Source of the DNA: JALYGY01 sp963800975 | GTDB taxonomy: Bacteria; Actinomycetota; Rubrobacteria; Rubrobacterales; Rubrobacteraceae | NCBI GenBank assembly: GCA_963800975.1 | Contig: CAWDDB010000021.1 | Location: 1 to 64,000 of the forward strand | Direction of reading: 5' to 3' | Length of the DNA: 64,000 bases | Shown here: piece by piece, positions 18,361 through 27,253 of the stretch | How the letters are laid out: the number at the start of each line of letters is the position of its first letter | How positions within the stretch are numbered: the first letter of the stretch is position 1 | Notes under the pieces: generated by a model | The model's input: the letters and a program-made list of their open reading frames with translations, nothing else | Told to the model about the DNA's origin: nothing | The model's database searches: none | Program-made: the position numbers and the translations under genes

Positions 18361-20160
18361 ATGCCATCCACGAACGGGCATGGCCCGAAAAGGGCAGTCC
18401 TCTACGCCCGCGTCTCCACCGAGGAGCAAGCCCGCTCCGGCTATTCCTTAGCCCAACAGCTAGAGGCGCTTAAAGACTACGCGGCCCGCGAAGGGTACGA
18501 GGTCCTCGAGGAGGTGCAGGACCCGGGCCAGAGCGGGGCGAGCCTCGAGAGGCCGGGGATGGACCGTGTGAGGGACCTCGTGGCTGCAGGTGGCGTCTCG
18601 GTCGTTCTGGCCCAGGACCGAGACCGCCTCAGCAGGGAGCCCGCCTACGCCTACCTCTTGAGGCGCGAGTTCGAGGAGCACGGCACGACGCTCCGTGCTT
18701 TGAACGACCGGGGCGATGACTCACCCGAGGGGCAGCTTACGGACGGCATCCTGGACCAGCTCGCCAAGTACGAGCAGGCCAAGATCGCGGAGAGGAGCCG
18801 GCGGGGGAAGATGCGCAAGGCTAGAGAGGGGAAGGTGATAGCCGGGCGCATGTCCCACTACGGCGACGCCGCGCGCTACGGCTACCGCTTCAACGCCTCG
18901 CGCGACGCCCTGGTCGTGGATGAGGAGAAGATGTCCGTGGTGAGGCGCATCTTCCGCATGGTCGGGGTCGAAGGCCTGCCACTATACGCGGTGAAGCGGG
19001 CGCTGGACGCGGAGGGCGTGCCGACCGCAACGGGCAAGAAGGCGTGGGCCCCTTCCGTGATCCGGGACATCGTCGCCGCGGACCTCTACCTACCGCACCC
19101 CTACCGCGACGTCGCCGGGCTCGTATCCCGGGATGTGGCCGCCACCCTGGACCCGGAGGAGAGCTACTGCCTGTGGGCGTGGGGGGTCACCCGCCGCAGC
19201 CGGACGCGGGTCTCCGAACTCACCCCGGAGGGCCGTGTCTACAGGACCCGTGCCAAGGTGTCCCTCAAGCCGGAGGAAGACCGAGTTTACGTCCCCGTGC
19301 CGAGCTCGGGCGTCCCGCGCGAGTGGGTCTTCGCGGCCAGGGAGGCCATCAAGGACAACCGCAGGCCCTCGAACGCCGGGCGCCGATTTTGGGAGCTCTC
19401 CGGGGGCATCTTGCGCTGCGGCGAGTGCGGCTGGAACATGTACTCTCACACCGCCGCGCCGTCGAAGGTCTCCGGTGAGCACCGGCTCTTCTACTACAGG
19501 TGCAGGGCCAAGTACAGGAAGGGGCCGGAATTCTGCACCGCGGCCAGGACCCGCGGTGCTGCGGACCTCGAAGAGAGGGTATGGTCGGAGGTCCGCGCCT
19601 ACCTCGAAGAGCCGGAGCGGCTGCGGGCGGACCTGGACCGGGCCGTCGAGTTGGAGCGCGGTATGCGCGGGGACCCGGATCGGGAAGGCAAGGCGTGGGC
19701 GCAGAGGATCTCCGAAGCCGACGCGAAGCGCGCCAGGTTCCAGCACGCCTACGCCGAAGGGGTCGTGGGCCTCGAGGACCTCCGGGATCGCCTGGCGGAG
19801 TTGGACGAAGACAGGACAATGGCGGAACGCGAGCTCGTGGCATTGCGGGACCGGGCTGACCGGGTGCGTGACCTGGAGTGCGACCGGGACGCCGTATTCG
19901 AGGGGCTGATCGGCGACGCCTCGGAGGCCCTCGACAGCATGACGCCCGAGCAGCGCCACCGCTTCTACAAGATGCTCAGGATCAAGGTCCACATAGACGC
20001 GGAAGACGCATTAGAGATAACCGGCGTGTTCCCGGAGCCGATCAGGTCGGGGCCAGCTTTTTGTACCGCTGACGGATCACAAACCAGATCGCCTGGACCA
20101 AGCCCCACCCCGTCCCCAACGCGATGCACACGGCCTTCACCCACGCCCACGAGACCCTGA
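18361..20160 (+). CDS. Large serine recombinase
   Basis: A 599-residue integrase-type serine recombinase. The N-terminal resolvase domain has catalytic Ser in LYARVSTEEQ and the arginines of QDRDRLSRE. A recombinase domain follows (residues ~160-270), then a zinc ribbon (LRCGECGWNM and a later YYRCRAKY...EFC), a coiled-coil stretch with the sequence ELVALRDRADRVRDLE, and the end motif ITGVFPEPIRSG. The last ~30 residues (TADGSQTRSPGPSPTPSP...) are low-complexity and out of keeping with the family. They are read through the 5' edge of the adjacent methyltransferase fragment in another frame, so the native C-terminus has probably been replaced at a junction. It would catalyse insertion or excision of the surrounding element. 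Confidence 0.9.
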   Translation: MPSTNGHGPKRAVLYARVSTEEQARSGYSLAQQLEALKDYAAREGYEVLEEVQDPGQSGASLERPGMDRVRDLVAAGGVSVVLAQDRDRLSREPAYAYLLRREFEEHGTTLRALNDRGDDSPEGQLTDGILDQLAKYEQAKIAERSRRGKMRKAREGKVIAGRMSHYGDAARYGYRFNASRDALVVDEEKMSVVRRIFRMVGVEGLPLYAVKRALDAEGVPTATGKKAWAPSVIRDIVAADLYLPHPYRDVAGLVSRDVAATLDPEESYCLWAWGVTRRSRTRVSELTPEGRVYRTRAKVSLKPEEDRVYVPVPSSGVPREWVFAAREAIKDNRRPSNAGRRFWELSGGILRCGECGWNMYSHTAAPSKVSGEHRLFYYRCRAKYRKGPEFCTAARTRGAADLEERVWSEVRAYLEEPERLRADLDRAVELERGMRGDPDREGKAWAQRISEADAKRARFQHAYAEGVVGLEDLRDRLAELDEDRTMAERELVALRDRADRVRDLECDRDAVFEGLIGDASEALDSMTPEQRHRFYKMLRIKVHIDAEDALEITGVFPEPIRSGPAFCTADGSQTRSPGPSPTPSPTRCTRPSPTPTRP

Positions 20161-20546
20161 TCTGGGCCTCCAGGAGCAGGGCGGCCCGCCACACCTTCAA
20201 CTACGACCTCATAAACTCCCCAGACCCCGCCTCCCAGGTCTCCTCCGTCTGGCGCATCCCGACCGTCCCGAGGCGCGAGAAGCTGCACGGTCGCCACCCC
20301 ACCCAGAAGCCCCTGCGGCTGGTGCGCCGCGCCCTGCTAGCCTCCACGCGGGAAGGGGAGCTCGTCCTCGACCCTTTCTGCGGGTCCGGCACCACGGGGG
20401 TCGCGGCAAAGGAGCTGGGGCGTTTCTTCGTCGGGGCCGAGCTGGAGCGGGATCACGCCGAGCTTGCGGGGCGCAGGATCCGGGCCGCCGAGCGGGGCGG
20501 CGTGCTGCGCGAGATACCTGGCCTCCTCGCCGGGCTCCCCCGATAG
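20080..20546 (+). pseudogene. DNA methyltransferase, C-terminal fragment
   Basis: The reading frame carrying ITNQIAWTKPHPVPN, AHETLIWASR, HPTQKPLRLVRRALL and DPFCGSGTTGVAAKELGR is the C-terminal half of a DNA (N4-cytosine/N6-adenine) methyltransferase of the type in which the SAM motif FCGSG comes last. The catalytic DPPY segment that should precede it is absent, replaced by the end of the serine recombinase. An ATG at 20124 lies inside conserved sequence and is not a natural start. It is either the target gene split by integration or a phage methyltransferase truncated by deletion. Confidence 0.75.
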
Positions 20547-20661
20547 CGTGCCTGCCGCGCTCCTCAGCTCTCGCTGATTCCAGCGGCTCGACGCCCGCCT
20601 CGCTTGGCAAGGCACGTAGGCGAAGTGCGCCGGGTTGTCAGTCTCTAGAGCACGGCTCGCC

Positions 20662-20793
20662 CTAACTTCGGGGCTCGATCTTGCACTTGTCGAGGAGCAT
20701 GAGAGCCTTCTTGTAAAGCTCCTCCTCCGTACGGGCGTACTGCCCGCTCCCGAAGCCCCTGTTCTTGTTTTCGTGGACCTTTTGCTTCGTCAT
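20662..20793 (-). CDS. Small hypothetical protein
   Basis: About 43 residues from ATG 20793: MTKQKVHENKNRGFGSGQYA, then RTEEELYKKALMLLDKCKIE. A further in-frame start exists upstream at 20847. Amino acid use is protein-like and the C-terminal half is helical. No family recognised and no supporting neighbour. Confidence 0.35.
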   Translation of the reverse strand: MTKQKVHENKNRGFGSGQYARTEEELYKKALMLLDKCKIEPRS

Positions 20794-21039
20794 AAGCTCG
20801 CTTCCGACCGCCAACGACACGAACGCGCACTGACGGCGGCAAGTCACGCACGCGTGGTAAGAGCCTACGCGTTGCGGTTCGCCCGTAGGTTACAGAAGGG
20901 CAACATCTCGGCTAGGGTTTGGTAACGCGGTAGAGACTACCCCTGCAAGGAGAGACAAGAGAAGAAGCGGGCGCGTTAGCGGGTGGAGGAACTCGGGCGG
21001 GTGCTGGAGGATCCAGGATAGCGGCTGGGTGAGTAGGGC

Positions 21040-21699
21040 CTACACGCTCACGGGTGCCTCGGTCTTCCGGCGTCTAATATTGATGATCTCGGCTACGATC
21101 AGGTTGGGTACCCAGCAGGACCAGGCAACCGCCTGGTATGCTTCCGTCTCTCCTATCCCGAAAACTCCCACATACAGGCCCAGCAACAGACGGAGCGTCG
21201 GTGCGGCAAAGATCAAGGCGTAGCTGCGGGTCATCCACTCCTTATGAGAGAACTCGTCCTTGGCCCGGATGCGTAGGTACGCGATCGAGGTGGTGGTGAG
21301 CGTAAGGACAGCTAGCAGCCCGAACCCAAGGGCCGAGGCGAAACCACCATAGGCGTAGAAGGCCAGGTATAGCCCCGCCAGTCCGCCGATGAGAGCCCCC
21401 GCTACGTATACCCGACCGAGCCACCGATGCAGGGGCAGGTACCTGGCGCGTCGTGCCTCAGAACTGAGTCGCCGCAGAAAGAACTGGACGGGGCCGATAA
21501 CCAGCGGGAACATGATGGCAAAGGCGTGAATGTAGAGTACCGTCGGCCTCTCGAGGTAGAGCTCCCTGAGAATAGTCGTGCCCGGATCGGCAGCTTCGGC
21601 TTCGAGGTCCAAGAAGAAGTATCGCGCCGCCAGCAGGAACATGAGCAGGGCCCCGATCGTTACCAAGACCCAGGCGGTTCGGTGCAGCACCCTTTGCAT
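21040..21699 (-). CDS. DUF2306-type integral membrane protein
   Basis: 219 residues with about six hydrophobic segments, beginning AWVLVTIGALLMFLLAARYF and including IHAFAIMFPLVIGPVQFF, a Gly-rich segment, and a final AWSCWVPNLIVAEII. Conserved HRWLGRVYVAG and the EW(M)TRSYAL motif after FSHKE match DUF2306 membrane proteins, whose function is not established. The start is ATG 21699, five bases after GGAGGAGG, rather than the in-frame codon at 21726. Monocistronic and divergent from the tyrosinase. Confidence 0.7.
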   Translation of the reverse strand: MQRVLHRTAWVLVTIGALLMFLLAARYFFLDLEAEAADPGTTILRELYLERPTVLYIHAFAIMFPLVIGPVQFFLRRLSSEARRARYLPLHRWLGRVYVAGALIGGLAGLYLAFYAYGGFASALGFGLLAVLTLTTTSIAYLRIRAKDEFSHKEWMTRSYALIFAAPTLRLLLGLYVGVFGIGETEAYQAVAWSCWVPNLIVAEIINIRRRKTEAPVSV

Positions 21700-22051
21700 C
21701 TGAACCTCCTCCCTTCGGGAAACCATCTAGTCTGTGTTGCGTGTCAATACGCTCGGCGGAACAGTGCCTTGCTCGCTTCCGACAAGTTTGTCTTCTCCTT
21801 TCCCCTTGACACCCGCGTACATGCTAGTCGTGGCGGGGACGGTGCGGCTGTAGGAGTATTGTCCCGCTTCCACAGAAGAAAGCGCCGCGGGTACGATCGG
21901 ACATCTCGGGGTCCCGAACGGAGTTCTTGCTCGGATAGCGGCTTCGTCTTCATCGATAATTCATCGTCGCTTGCTAGCATGACCCTCGTTGGCGCAGGAG
22001 AAAGGCGCGCATCCTTATTGGGGTGCTCCAGGCGTCGGAAAAGGAGGAAGG
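21700..22051. other. Divergent intergenic region
   Basis: 352 bases between the DUF2306 gene and the tyrosinase. It must hold promoters for both, but no clear -35/-10 pair stands out. An open frame runs in phase into the tyrosinase from 21989, with no ribosome binding site. The final bases contain AAGGAGGAAGG, the tyrosinase ribosome binding site. Confidence 0.4.
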
Positions 22052-23521
22052 ATGCCAACCCGCCGCAATGTCTACGACCTGTCCCCGACCGGGGCGAGGA
22101 TCTCCGCCCTCCGAAACGGGGTAGGCGTGATGAAGAACAGGCCGGCCTCGGACCCAACGAGCTGGAGATTCCAGGCCAACATCCACGGCAACTTCGCACC
22201 AGGGGCGGGGTGGAACCAGTGCCAGCACGGCAGCTTCTTCTTTCTCTCCTGGCACCGGATGTACATCTACTTCTTCGAACGGATCCTGCGCGCGGCTTCG
22301 GGCCAACCCAACCTCGCGCTGCCTTACTGGAGGTGGAACAATCTCGCGCAGCGGGCGTTGCCCGTCGCCTTCCGCCAGCCGGCCAACGCGTCGAACCCAC
22401 TCTACGAGCCGAGGCGGTCGGCAGGCATGAACGCGGGGGGCCAGTTGCCTGAGTCCATGGTCCGAACCGGGCCGGCCATTGCCTTCACCAACTTCTCCTC
22501 CCAATTCGGCTCGGGTTTGAGCTTCGGGGGCCAGAGGATCACGCAACCCGCCCACTTCACCGCACCCCACGGCCAGCTGGAGGCCAGCCCGCACGACGTC
22601 CTCCATGGTCTCATCGGCGGACCCGGCGGCGGACCCACGGACCCCGATCGGGCCTGGATGAGCTGGCCGGAGACGGCGGCCCGAGACCCGATCTTCTGGC
22701 TGCACCACGCCATGATAGACCGCGTGTGGGAGTTCTGGCTGAGCCTGCAAGGGGGTCGCAGGAACCCGACGGGCAACTCCGCGTGGATGAACACGCAGTT
22801 CACGTTCTTCGACGAGAACGGCCAACAGGTCAACATGCAGGGCCAGGACATCCTCGACACGGTCGGTCAGCTAGACTACCGCTACGACGACGTCGACCCT
22901 CCGGGCGGCACCAGGGCCAGGGTGCCCTTCTTCGTCCCGGAGGCCGAAACGGAGGGCGTGGCGCAAAACGACGACGAGGTCGACCGCACGCTGCTCGGAG
23001 CGAGCGCGGGCGAGCACATGATCGAGCTCGGCGCGCGGCCCGAGAGGGTGTCCGTCGAGTTGGGGCGCGAAGCCAGGGAGCGGGTCGCCGCCGTGGCCCG
23101 AGCCGAAGCCGTCCCGCACGAGGAGAGGATCGTGCTCAACGCCGAGGGCGTCCAGTACTACGACAAGAACCCCGGCGTCGCTTACGAGGTCTACCTCAAC
23201 CTCCCCGAAGACCAGGAGCCGGATTTCCGCAGCGTCTATTACGTCGGCAACATCGGGTTCTTCGGCACGTCGACCTACGAGGCCGAGGAGGGAGGGCACG
23301 GCGGCCACCCGGCCACCCTGAGCTTCGACGTGACCGACGCGGTACGTGCCCTGAGGGAGCGGGACGAGTGGAGCGAGGGGGAGGCCACGGTTAGCTTCGT
23401 GATGCGCGGGTTGGAGCCGCCCGAGGACGAAGCGGAGAGCGCCGAGAGCTTCGCCGAGGCGACAGAGGAGCCGCCCGGGCAGCCACGCATCGAGCGCGTG
23501 ACGATCACGACCGGGGGCTAG
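22052..23521 (+). CDS. Tyrosinase-family copper oxidase
   Basis: 489 residues. The type-3 copper centre is present. CuA includes NIHGNF, QCQHGSFFFLSWHRMYIYFFE; CuB includes SPHDVLHGLIGG and RDPIFWLHHAMIDRVWEFW. Residues ~1-300 are the oxidase; a C-terminal part (~330-470) with YEVYLNLPEDQ, a GNIGFFGT segment and SFDVTDAVRAL resembles the beta-sandwich of plant polyphenol oxidases. The family oxidises phenols to quinones with O2. No signal peptide is seen from ATG 22052, which follows AAGGAGGAAGG directly. A CsoR-type copper sensor lies convergently 126 bases downstream, fitting a copper theme. Confidence 0.9.
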   Translation: MPTRRNVYDLSPTGARISALRNGVGVMKNRPASDPTSWRFQANIHGNFAPGAGWNQCQHGSFFFLSWHRMYIYFFERILRAASGQPNLALPYWRWNNLAQRALPVAFRQPANASNPLYEPRRSAGMNAGGQLPESMVRTGPAIAFTNFSSQFGSGLSFGGQRITQPAHFTAPHGQLEASPHDVLHGLIGGPGGGPTDPDRAWMSWPETAARDPIFWLHHAMIDRVWEFWLSLQGGRRNPTGNSAWMNTQFTFFDENGQQVNMQGQDILDTVGQLDYRYDDVDPPGGTRARVPFFVPEAETEGVAQNDDEVDRTLLGASAGEHMIELGARPERVSVELGREARERVAAVARAEAVPHEERIVLNAEGVQYYDKNPGVAYEVYLNLPEDQEPDFRSVYYVGNIGFFGTSTYEAEEGGHGGHPATLSFDVTDAVRALRERDEWSEGEATVSFVMRGLEPPEDEAESAESFAEATEEPPGQPRIERVTITTGG

Positions 23522-23646
23522 CGATCGTGGGGCAGTAGCGAGCCCGCGCGGGTTGGGTGTCGGGTGTCTCTGGGCCCACCCCGCCGCGCTCGTGGCCCCG
23601 CGCGACCCCGGGAGCCGCAGGGTGGCAGGCCACGCCCCTTCTACCT

Positions 23647-23931
23647 CTAGACCCTCAGGAAACGCTCCACGGCGGCGGCGAGTTCCCTCGCCTTCTCGTC
23701 GGCCCTCTCCCCGTCTTCGATGGCCTCCCGGACGCAGTGCTCGACGTGGTCCTCGAGCAGGATGAGCGCGACCTTCTCGGAGGCCGAGACGACGCTCGCG
23801 ATCTGGGTGAGGACGTCGACGCAGTAGGCCTCCTCCTCGACCATGCGCTGCAGTCCTCGCACCTGACCCTCTATCCGCCTCAGGCGGTTCTGGAGCTGCT
23901 GCTTGTCCTTGGCCTCGATGTACCCGCGCAA
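23647..23931 (-). CDS. CsoR/RcnR-family metal-sensing repressor
   Basis: A 94-residue all-helical DUF156 protein: LQNRLRRIEGQVRGLQRMVE, then AYCVDVLTQIASVVSA, then LLEDHVEHCVREAI. The Cys-His-Cys set of copper-type CsoR is visible (Cys in YCVD; His and Cys in the HVEHC segment), which favours Cu(I) sensing over nickel. The start is TTG 23931 after GGGAGGTGGACGAGG. No efflux pump or copper chaperone gene is adjacent in the window. Confidence 0.85.
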   Translation of the reverse strand: MRGYIEAKDKQQLQNRLRRIEGQVRGLQRMVEEEAYCVDVLTQIASVVSASEKVALILLEDHVEHCVREAIEDGERADEKARELAAAVERFLRV

Positions 23932-24363
23932 CCCTCGTCCACCTCCCGTACGGGGACCCCGCGGCCCCCGGTGTCTCGCTTCCGGCTTCTTGCTGGTACT
24001 CCGGGAGAGCGCGCTCTCTCTTCTGCGGCAGCGTATGGAGCAGATCGACGCCTCCTTCTAGCCCCTCACGTCTTTACGCGTGGAGTTTGCGTGGCCGGTC
24101 CAAAAGTAACGGGAGCAGATGAATCGGCGATGAAAGCTCGCCAGGGCTGTTCATCGAACGTCCTGCCCGACGTGCAAGTGCAACGGAGAAGCTTGCCTGC
24201 CACGAGCCGGTAGCGTCGCGATACACCGGTGGCTCCACGTCTGGCACTGCTGCGCAAAGGCAGAAACGGGTACCATACGGGCGGGGCGACTGGTGCGGCC
24301 GAAACAGAGATGGGATCTATCGCCGGCGGATCTGGCGGCCAGACAGGAGGTTAGGGCAGAGAC
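23932..24363. other. Intergenic region, no gene seen
   Basis: 432 bases between the CsoR-type gene and the alditol oxidase, which diverge from it. No convincing CsoR operator palindrome or promoter could be picked out by eye. The end contains AGGAGGTTAGGG before the oxidase ATG. Confidence 0.4.
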
Positions 24364-25629
24364 ATGATCCAGGATCATTCTCCAGGAAAGAACTGGGCCG
24401 GCAACTACGCCTACGCGGCGCAGACGCTGCACCGGCCGACGACGATCGAGCAGGTGCAGGAGGTTATCGCTGGCGCGCCCCGCGTGCGCGTCCTTGGCTC
24501 CCGGCACTCCTTCAACGACATCGCCGACTCCTCGGAGCTCATGACGCTCGAGGCCATGCCTCCCGATGTGGTAGTCGACCACGCGGCTAACACGATCTCC
24601 TGCAACGGGGCCCTGAAGTACGGCGAGCTGGCCGAGACGTTGAACGCCGAGGGCCTGGCCCTGCACAACCTCGCGTCGCTTCCCCACATCTCGGTGGCGG
24701 GCGCCGTGGCTACGGCGACGCACGGCTCGGGCGACACAAACGGCAACCTCGCGACCGCGGTCGCGGGCCTCCAGCTCGTGACATCCAGCGGTGAGGTTCT
24801 CGAGGCCTCCAGGGGCGAGCCCGACTTCGACGGTCTGGTGGTAGGGCTCGGCGCGCTCGGCGCGGTAACCAGGATCACCCTGGACGTGGAGCCCGCCTAC
24901 GAGGTGCGGCAGCGCGTCTTCGAGGGCCTGAGCTGGGAGGCGCTCTTCGAGCACTTCGACGAGGTTACCTCGCACGGCTACAGCGTCAGCCTCTTTACCA
25001 GCTGGGACGAGACCGCTGGCCAGGTCTGGGTCAAGAGCCGGGTGGGGGATGAGCCCGAGCACGTGGAGGGCGAACTCTCCGGAGCGGTGGCGGCGGCGGT
25101 AGACCGGCACCCGATCCTCGGCCTCGAAGCGGCCCCGTGCACGCCGCAGCTGGGCAGGCCCGGATCCTGGTCCGACCGCCTGCCGCACTTCCGAATGGGC
25201 TTCACGCCGAGCACCGGCGAGGAGCTTCAGACGGAGTACCTGATCCCACGCCGGCGCGCGGTCGAGGCCATAGAGGCCGTGCGCGCCCTGGCGGACGGGA
25301 TCCGCCCGATACTGCACGTGTCCGAGATCCGCACCGTGGCCGCGGACCGGCTGTGGATGAGCACGGCCTACGGTGAGGACTCCGTCGGCATCCACTTCAC
25401 CTGGAAGCCCGAGCGAGAGGCGGTCGAGGACATGCTCGTGCCGATCGAGGAAGCGCTCGCCCCGTTCGGGGCGCGCCCGCACTGGGGCAAGGTCTTCAAC
25501 GCGGACGCGGCGGCGATCGCCCCTCTCTACGAGCGCCTGCCCGACTTCGTCGAACTGGTCGAGCGGCTCGACCCGCGCGGGGCGTTTCGCAATTCGTGGC
25601 TCGAAACCCGGGTGCTTGGCGATTCGTGA
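24364..25629 (+). CDS. Alditol (xylitol-type) oxidase
   Basis: 421 residues of the VAO/PCMH FAD-oxidase fold. The N-terminal FAD domain carries VRVLGSRHSFNDIAD, where the His of SRHSFN is the covalent flavin attachment site in Streptomyces alditol oxidase. GAVATATHGSGDTNGNLA follows. The C-terminal substrate domain ends PHWGKVFNADAAAIAPLYER and FVELVERLDPRGAFRN, also typical of the family. The expected reaction is oxidation of a sugar alcohol to an aldose with release of H2O2. Length matches the family (~418). Monocistronic; no sugar-alcohol transporter nearby. Confidence 0.85.
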   Translation: MIQDHSPGKNWAGNYAYAAQTLHRPTTIEQVQEVIAGAPRVRVLGSRHSFNDIADSSELMTLEAMPPDVVVDHAANTISCNGALKYGELAETLNAEGLALHNLASLPHISVAGAVATATHGSGDTNGNLATAVAGLQLVTSSGEVLEASRGEPDFDGLVVGLGALGAVTRITLDVEPAYEVRQRVFEGLSWEALFEHFDEVTSHGYSVSLFTSWDETAGQVWVKSRVGDEPEHVEGELSGAVAAAVDRHPILGLEAAPCTPQLGRPGSWSDRLPHFRMGFTPSTGEELQTEYLIPRRRAVEAIEAVRALADGIRPILHVSEIRTVAADRLWMSTAYGEDSVGIHFTWKPEREAVEDMLVPIEEALAPFGARPHWGKVFNADAAAIAPLYERLPDFVELVERLDPRGAFRNSWLETRVLGDS

Positions 25630-25735
25630 CGCGCACCTCCGGATGGCCCCACTGACAGACCGCCCCGCCTGTCAGCGTCTTGCGCCCGACGGAGCTCCAG
25701 GGTATCCGGGAGAGCGTGAGAAGGCGCGATTCCTA

Positions 25736-25741
25736 TATAAT
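25736..25741 (+). promoter_or_regulatory. -10 box of the NlpC/P60 gene
   Basis: TATAAT 38 bases before ATG 25780, in otherwise GC-rich sequence. The -35 is poor. The ribosome binding site GGGAGGGG lies between it and the start. Confidence 0.5.
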
Positions 25742-25779
25742 GCGGGCTCCACGCAACTGGTCTGGCGGGAGGGGCCCCC

Positions 25780-26985
25780 ATGCGTCGGCTGAGATTGGCT
25801 TTGTCGGCGGTAGTTCTGTCCACGGTCGTGGCCGTGGCGGCCTCGCCGTCCGCCGTGCCGGAGGATTCCGAGGCGAGTAGCGCCGGCGAGGCCCAGTATC
25901 GCGGTCAGTCTCACCCCGCCGGGTCGGAGCACCACTCCGACGCTCCGATCTCGGACGCGGGGCCCGTGGAGACGAATTACTATGCTTTCTACGACCGCTG
26001 GCTCGCGCAGAATGGCGGGACCGCGGCTGTTGTCGAGGCGGAGGACGCCGTCTCCGAAGGCTCGACCCCCTCGGTGCGGGCGCCCGCACGGGCTCTCGCT
26101 TCGATAAAGCCCTCAAGAGCGTACTCGCAGGTCGTGGACAACGCTTCCCAACGGCGTTTCTTCGCGCGAGGGTGGCAGAAGAAATCGGGGATCGTACCGG
26201 CCTACGGCAAGGACTTCGGCTTCGCCTGGCCACAAAAAGATCCGGCCACCGCCCGGTTCAGGATGCGGATACCTGCCACGGATCGCTACACCGTCTATGC
26301 TCGCTGGCCCGCGGCCAGGGGCAACAACGAGGCAACCCGATTCGGGGTTAGCACCTCCTCCGGGATCGAGTGGACCGAGGTCGACCAGCGGCGGGACGGC
26401 GCCATGTGGGTCAGGCTCGGCGCCTACGAGATGGAGGAGGGCAACAGGCGAGCGGTGCGGGTCTCTGGAGAGGCGAAGACCGAAGGCCGGGTTGTCGTCG
26501 ACGCCATCATGGTCGTAAGGGGTGCCCAGGCGGCGCCACCCCAGGGAGATAGAGACGCCGCAGCCGGCGGCAATGAGTCGGACGACGGGACGGTTGCGGG
26601 TGGCGGCAGCGTCGAGGGCCTGGAGGTGGTCCGGCGGGCGAGGGCCCACATAGGCACCCCTTACAGGCACTCACCTCCGCTGCCCTGCGAGCCTTTCCGC
26701 TCGGAGGACTGCTCGTGTCTAACCCAATCGGTCTTTAGCAAGTGGCTGACGCTGGAGGACGATCCGCTCCAGCAGTGGACCGTGGGGGAGAGCGTCGCGA
26801 AGTCGGACCTAGTGCCGGGTGACCTGGTGTTCTTCAAGGAGGCCGGAGAAGCCAACCCGATAACGCACGTCGCGATCTACGCTGGCAGCGACAACATCAT
26901 CCACGCCTCCACCTACTGGGGCCACGTCGTGGAGAGGCCGATGGAGCACGTGAGCGGCTACTACGGGGCCAGGAGGCTCAGGTAG
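25780..26985 (+). CDS. Secreted NlpC/P60 peptidase with golvesin-like domain
   Basis: 401 residues. Signal peptide MRRLRLALSAVVLSTVVAVAA. Residues ~115-250 (ASQRRFFARGWQ, FRMRIPATDRYTVYARWPA, RVVVDAIMVVRG) look like a golvesin/Xly carbohydrate-binding domain. The C-terminal NlpC/P60 domain has catalytic Cys in EDCSCLTQ (usual DCSGLVQ), then LVPGDLVFF, His in THVAIYAG, and IIHAS. It should cleave cell-wall peptides. The second Cys after the nucleophile replaces Gly, which is unusual. GGGAGGGG precedes ATG. Confidence 0.85.
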   Translation: MRRLRLALSAVVLSTVVAVAASPSAVPEDSEASSAGEAQYRGQSHPAGSEHHSDAPISDAGPVETNYYAFYDRWLAQNGGTAAVVEAEDAVSEGSTPSVRAPARALASIKPSRAYSQVVDNASQRRFFARGWQKKSGIVPAYGKDFGFAWPQKDPATARFRMRIPATDRYTVYARWPAARGNNEATRFGVSTSSGIEWTEVDQRRDGAMWVRLGAYEMEEGNRRAVRVSGEAKTEGRVVVDAIMVVRGAQAAPPQGDRDAAAGGNESDDGTVAGGGSVEGLEVVRRARAHIGTPYRHSPPLPCEPFRSEDCSCLTQSVFSKWLTLEDDPLQQWTVGESVAKSDLVPGDLVFFKEAGEANPITHVAIYAGSDNIIHASTYWGHVVERPMEHVSGYYGARRLR

Positions 26986-27253
26986 ACCGGCCCGCGCCCG
27001 CGGTGGAGGGGACAAGACGGTCGCGGATGCTCCAGGAAGACTGGCGGGCCTGGCTGCGGCAGCGCCCCGGCATACCTTAACAGCTCCCTCGACGTATTTT
27101 TCGCGCGCCCCGGCGCATAACACCAAGGGGAGAGATCCCCGTTTCGGCGCCGGGTGTTGGCCCCCTCCTGCTCCCGGCGCCTCTCGAAAGAGCAACGGCA
27201 TTCCGGCCGCGGGCACCAGGGAGGGCCCGATCACCGAGACCGGATGCCTAGAC

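Noticed and set aside
20550..20660. Possible tRNA or attachment site after the methyltransferase fragment
   Set aside because: No cloverleaf or T-arm sequence could be folded by eye, and no matching repeat was seen at the other end of the element.
24151..25482. A 443-residue minus-strand frame opposite the alditol oxidase
   Set aside because: Codon-position shadow of a strongly conserved gene; no domain and no ribosome binding site.
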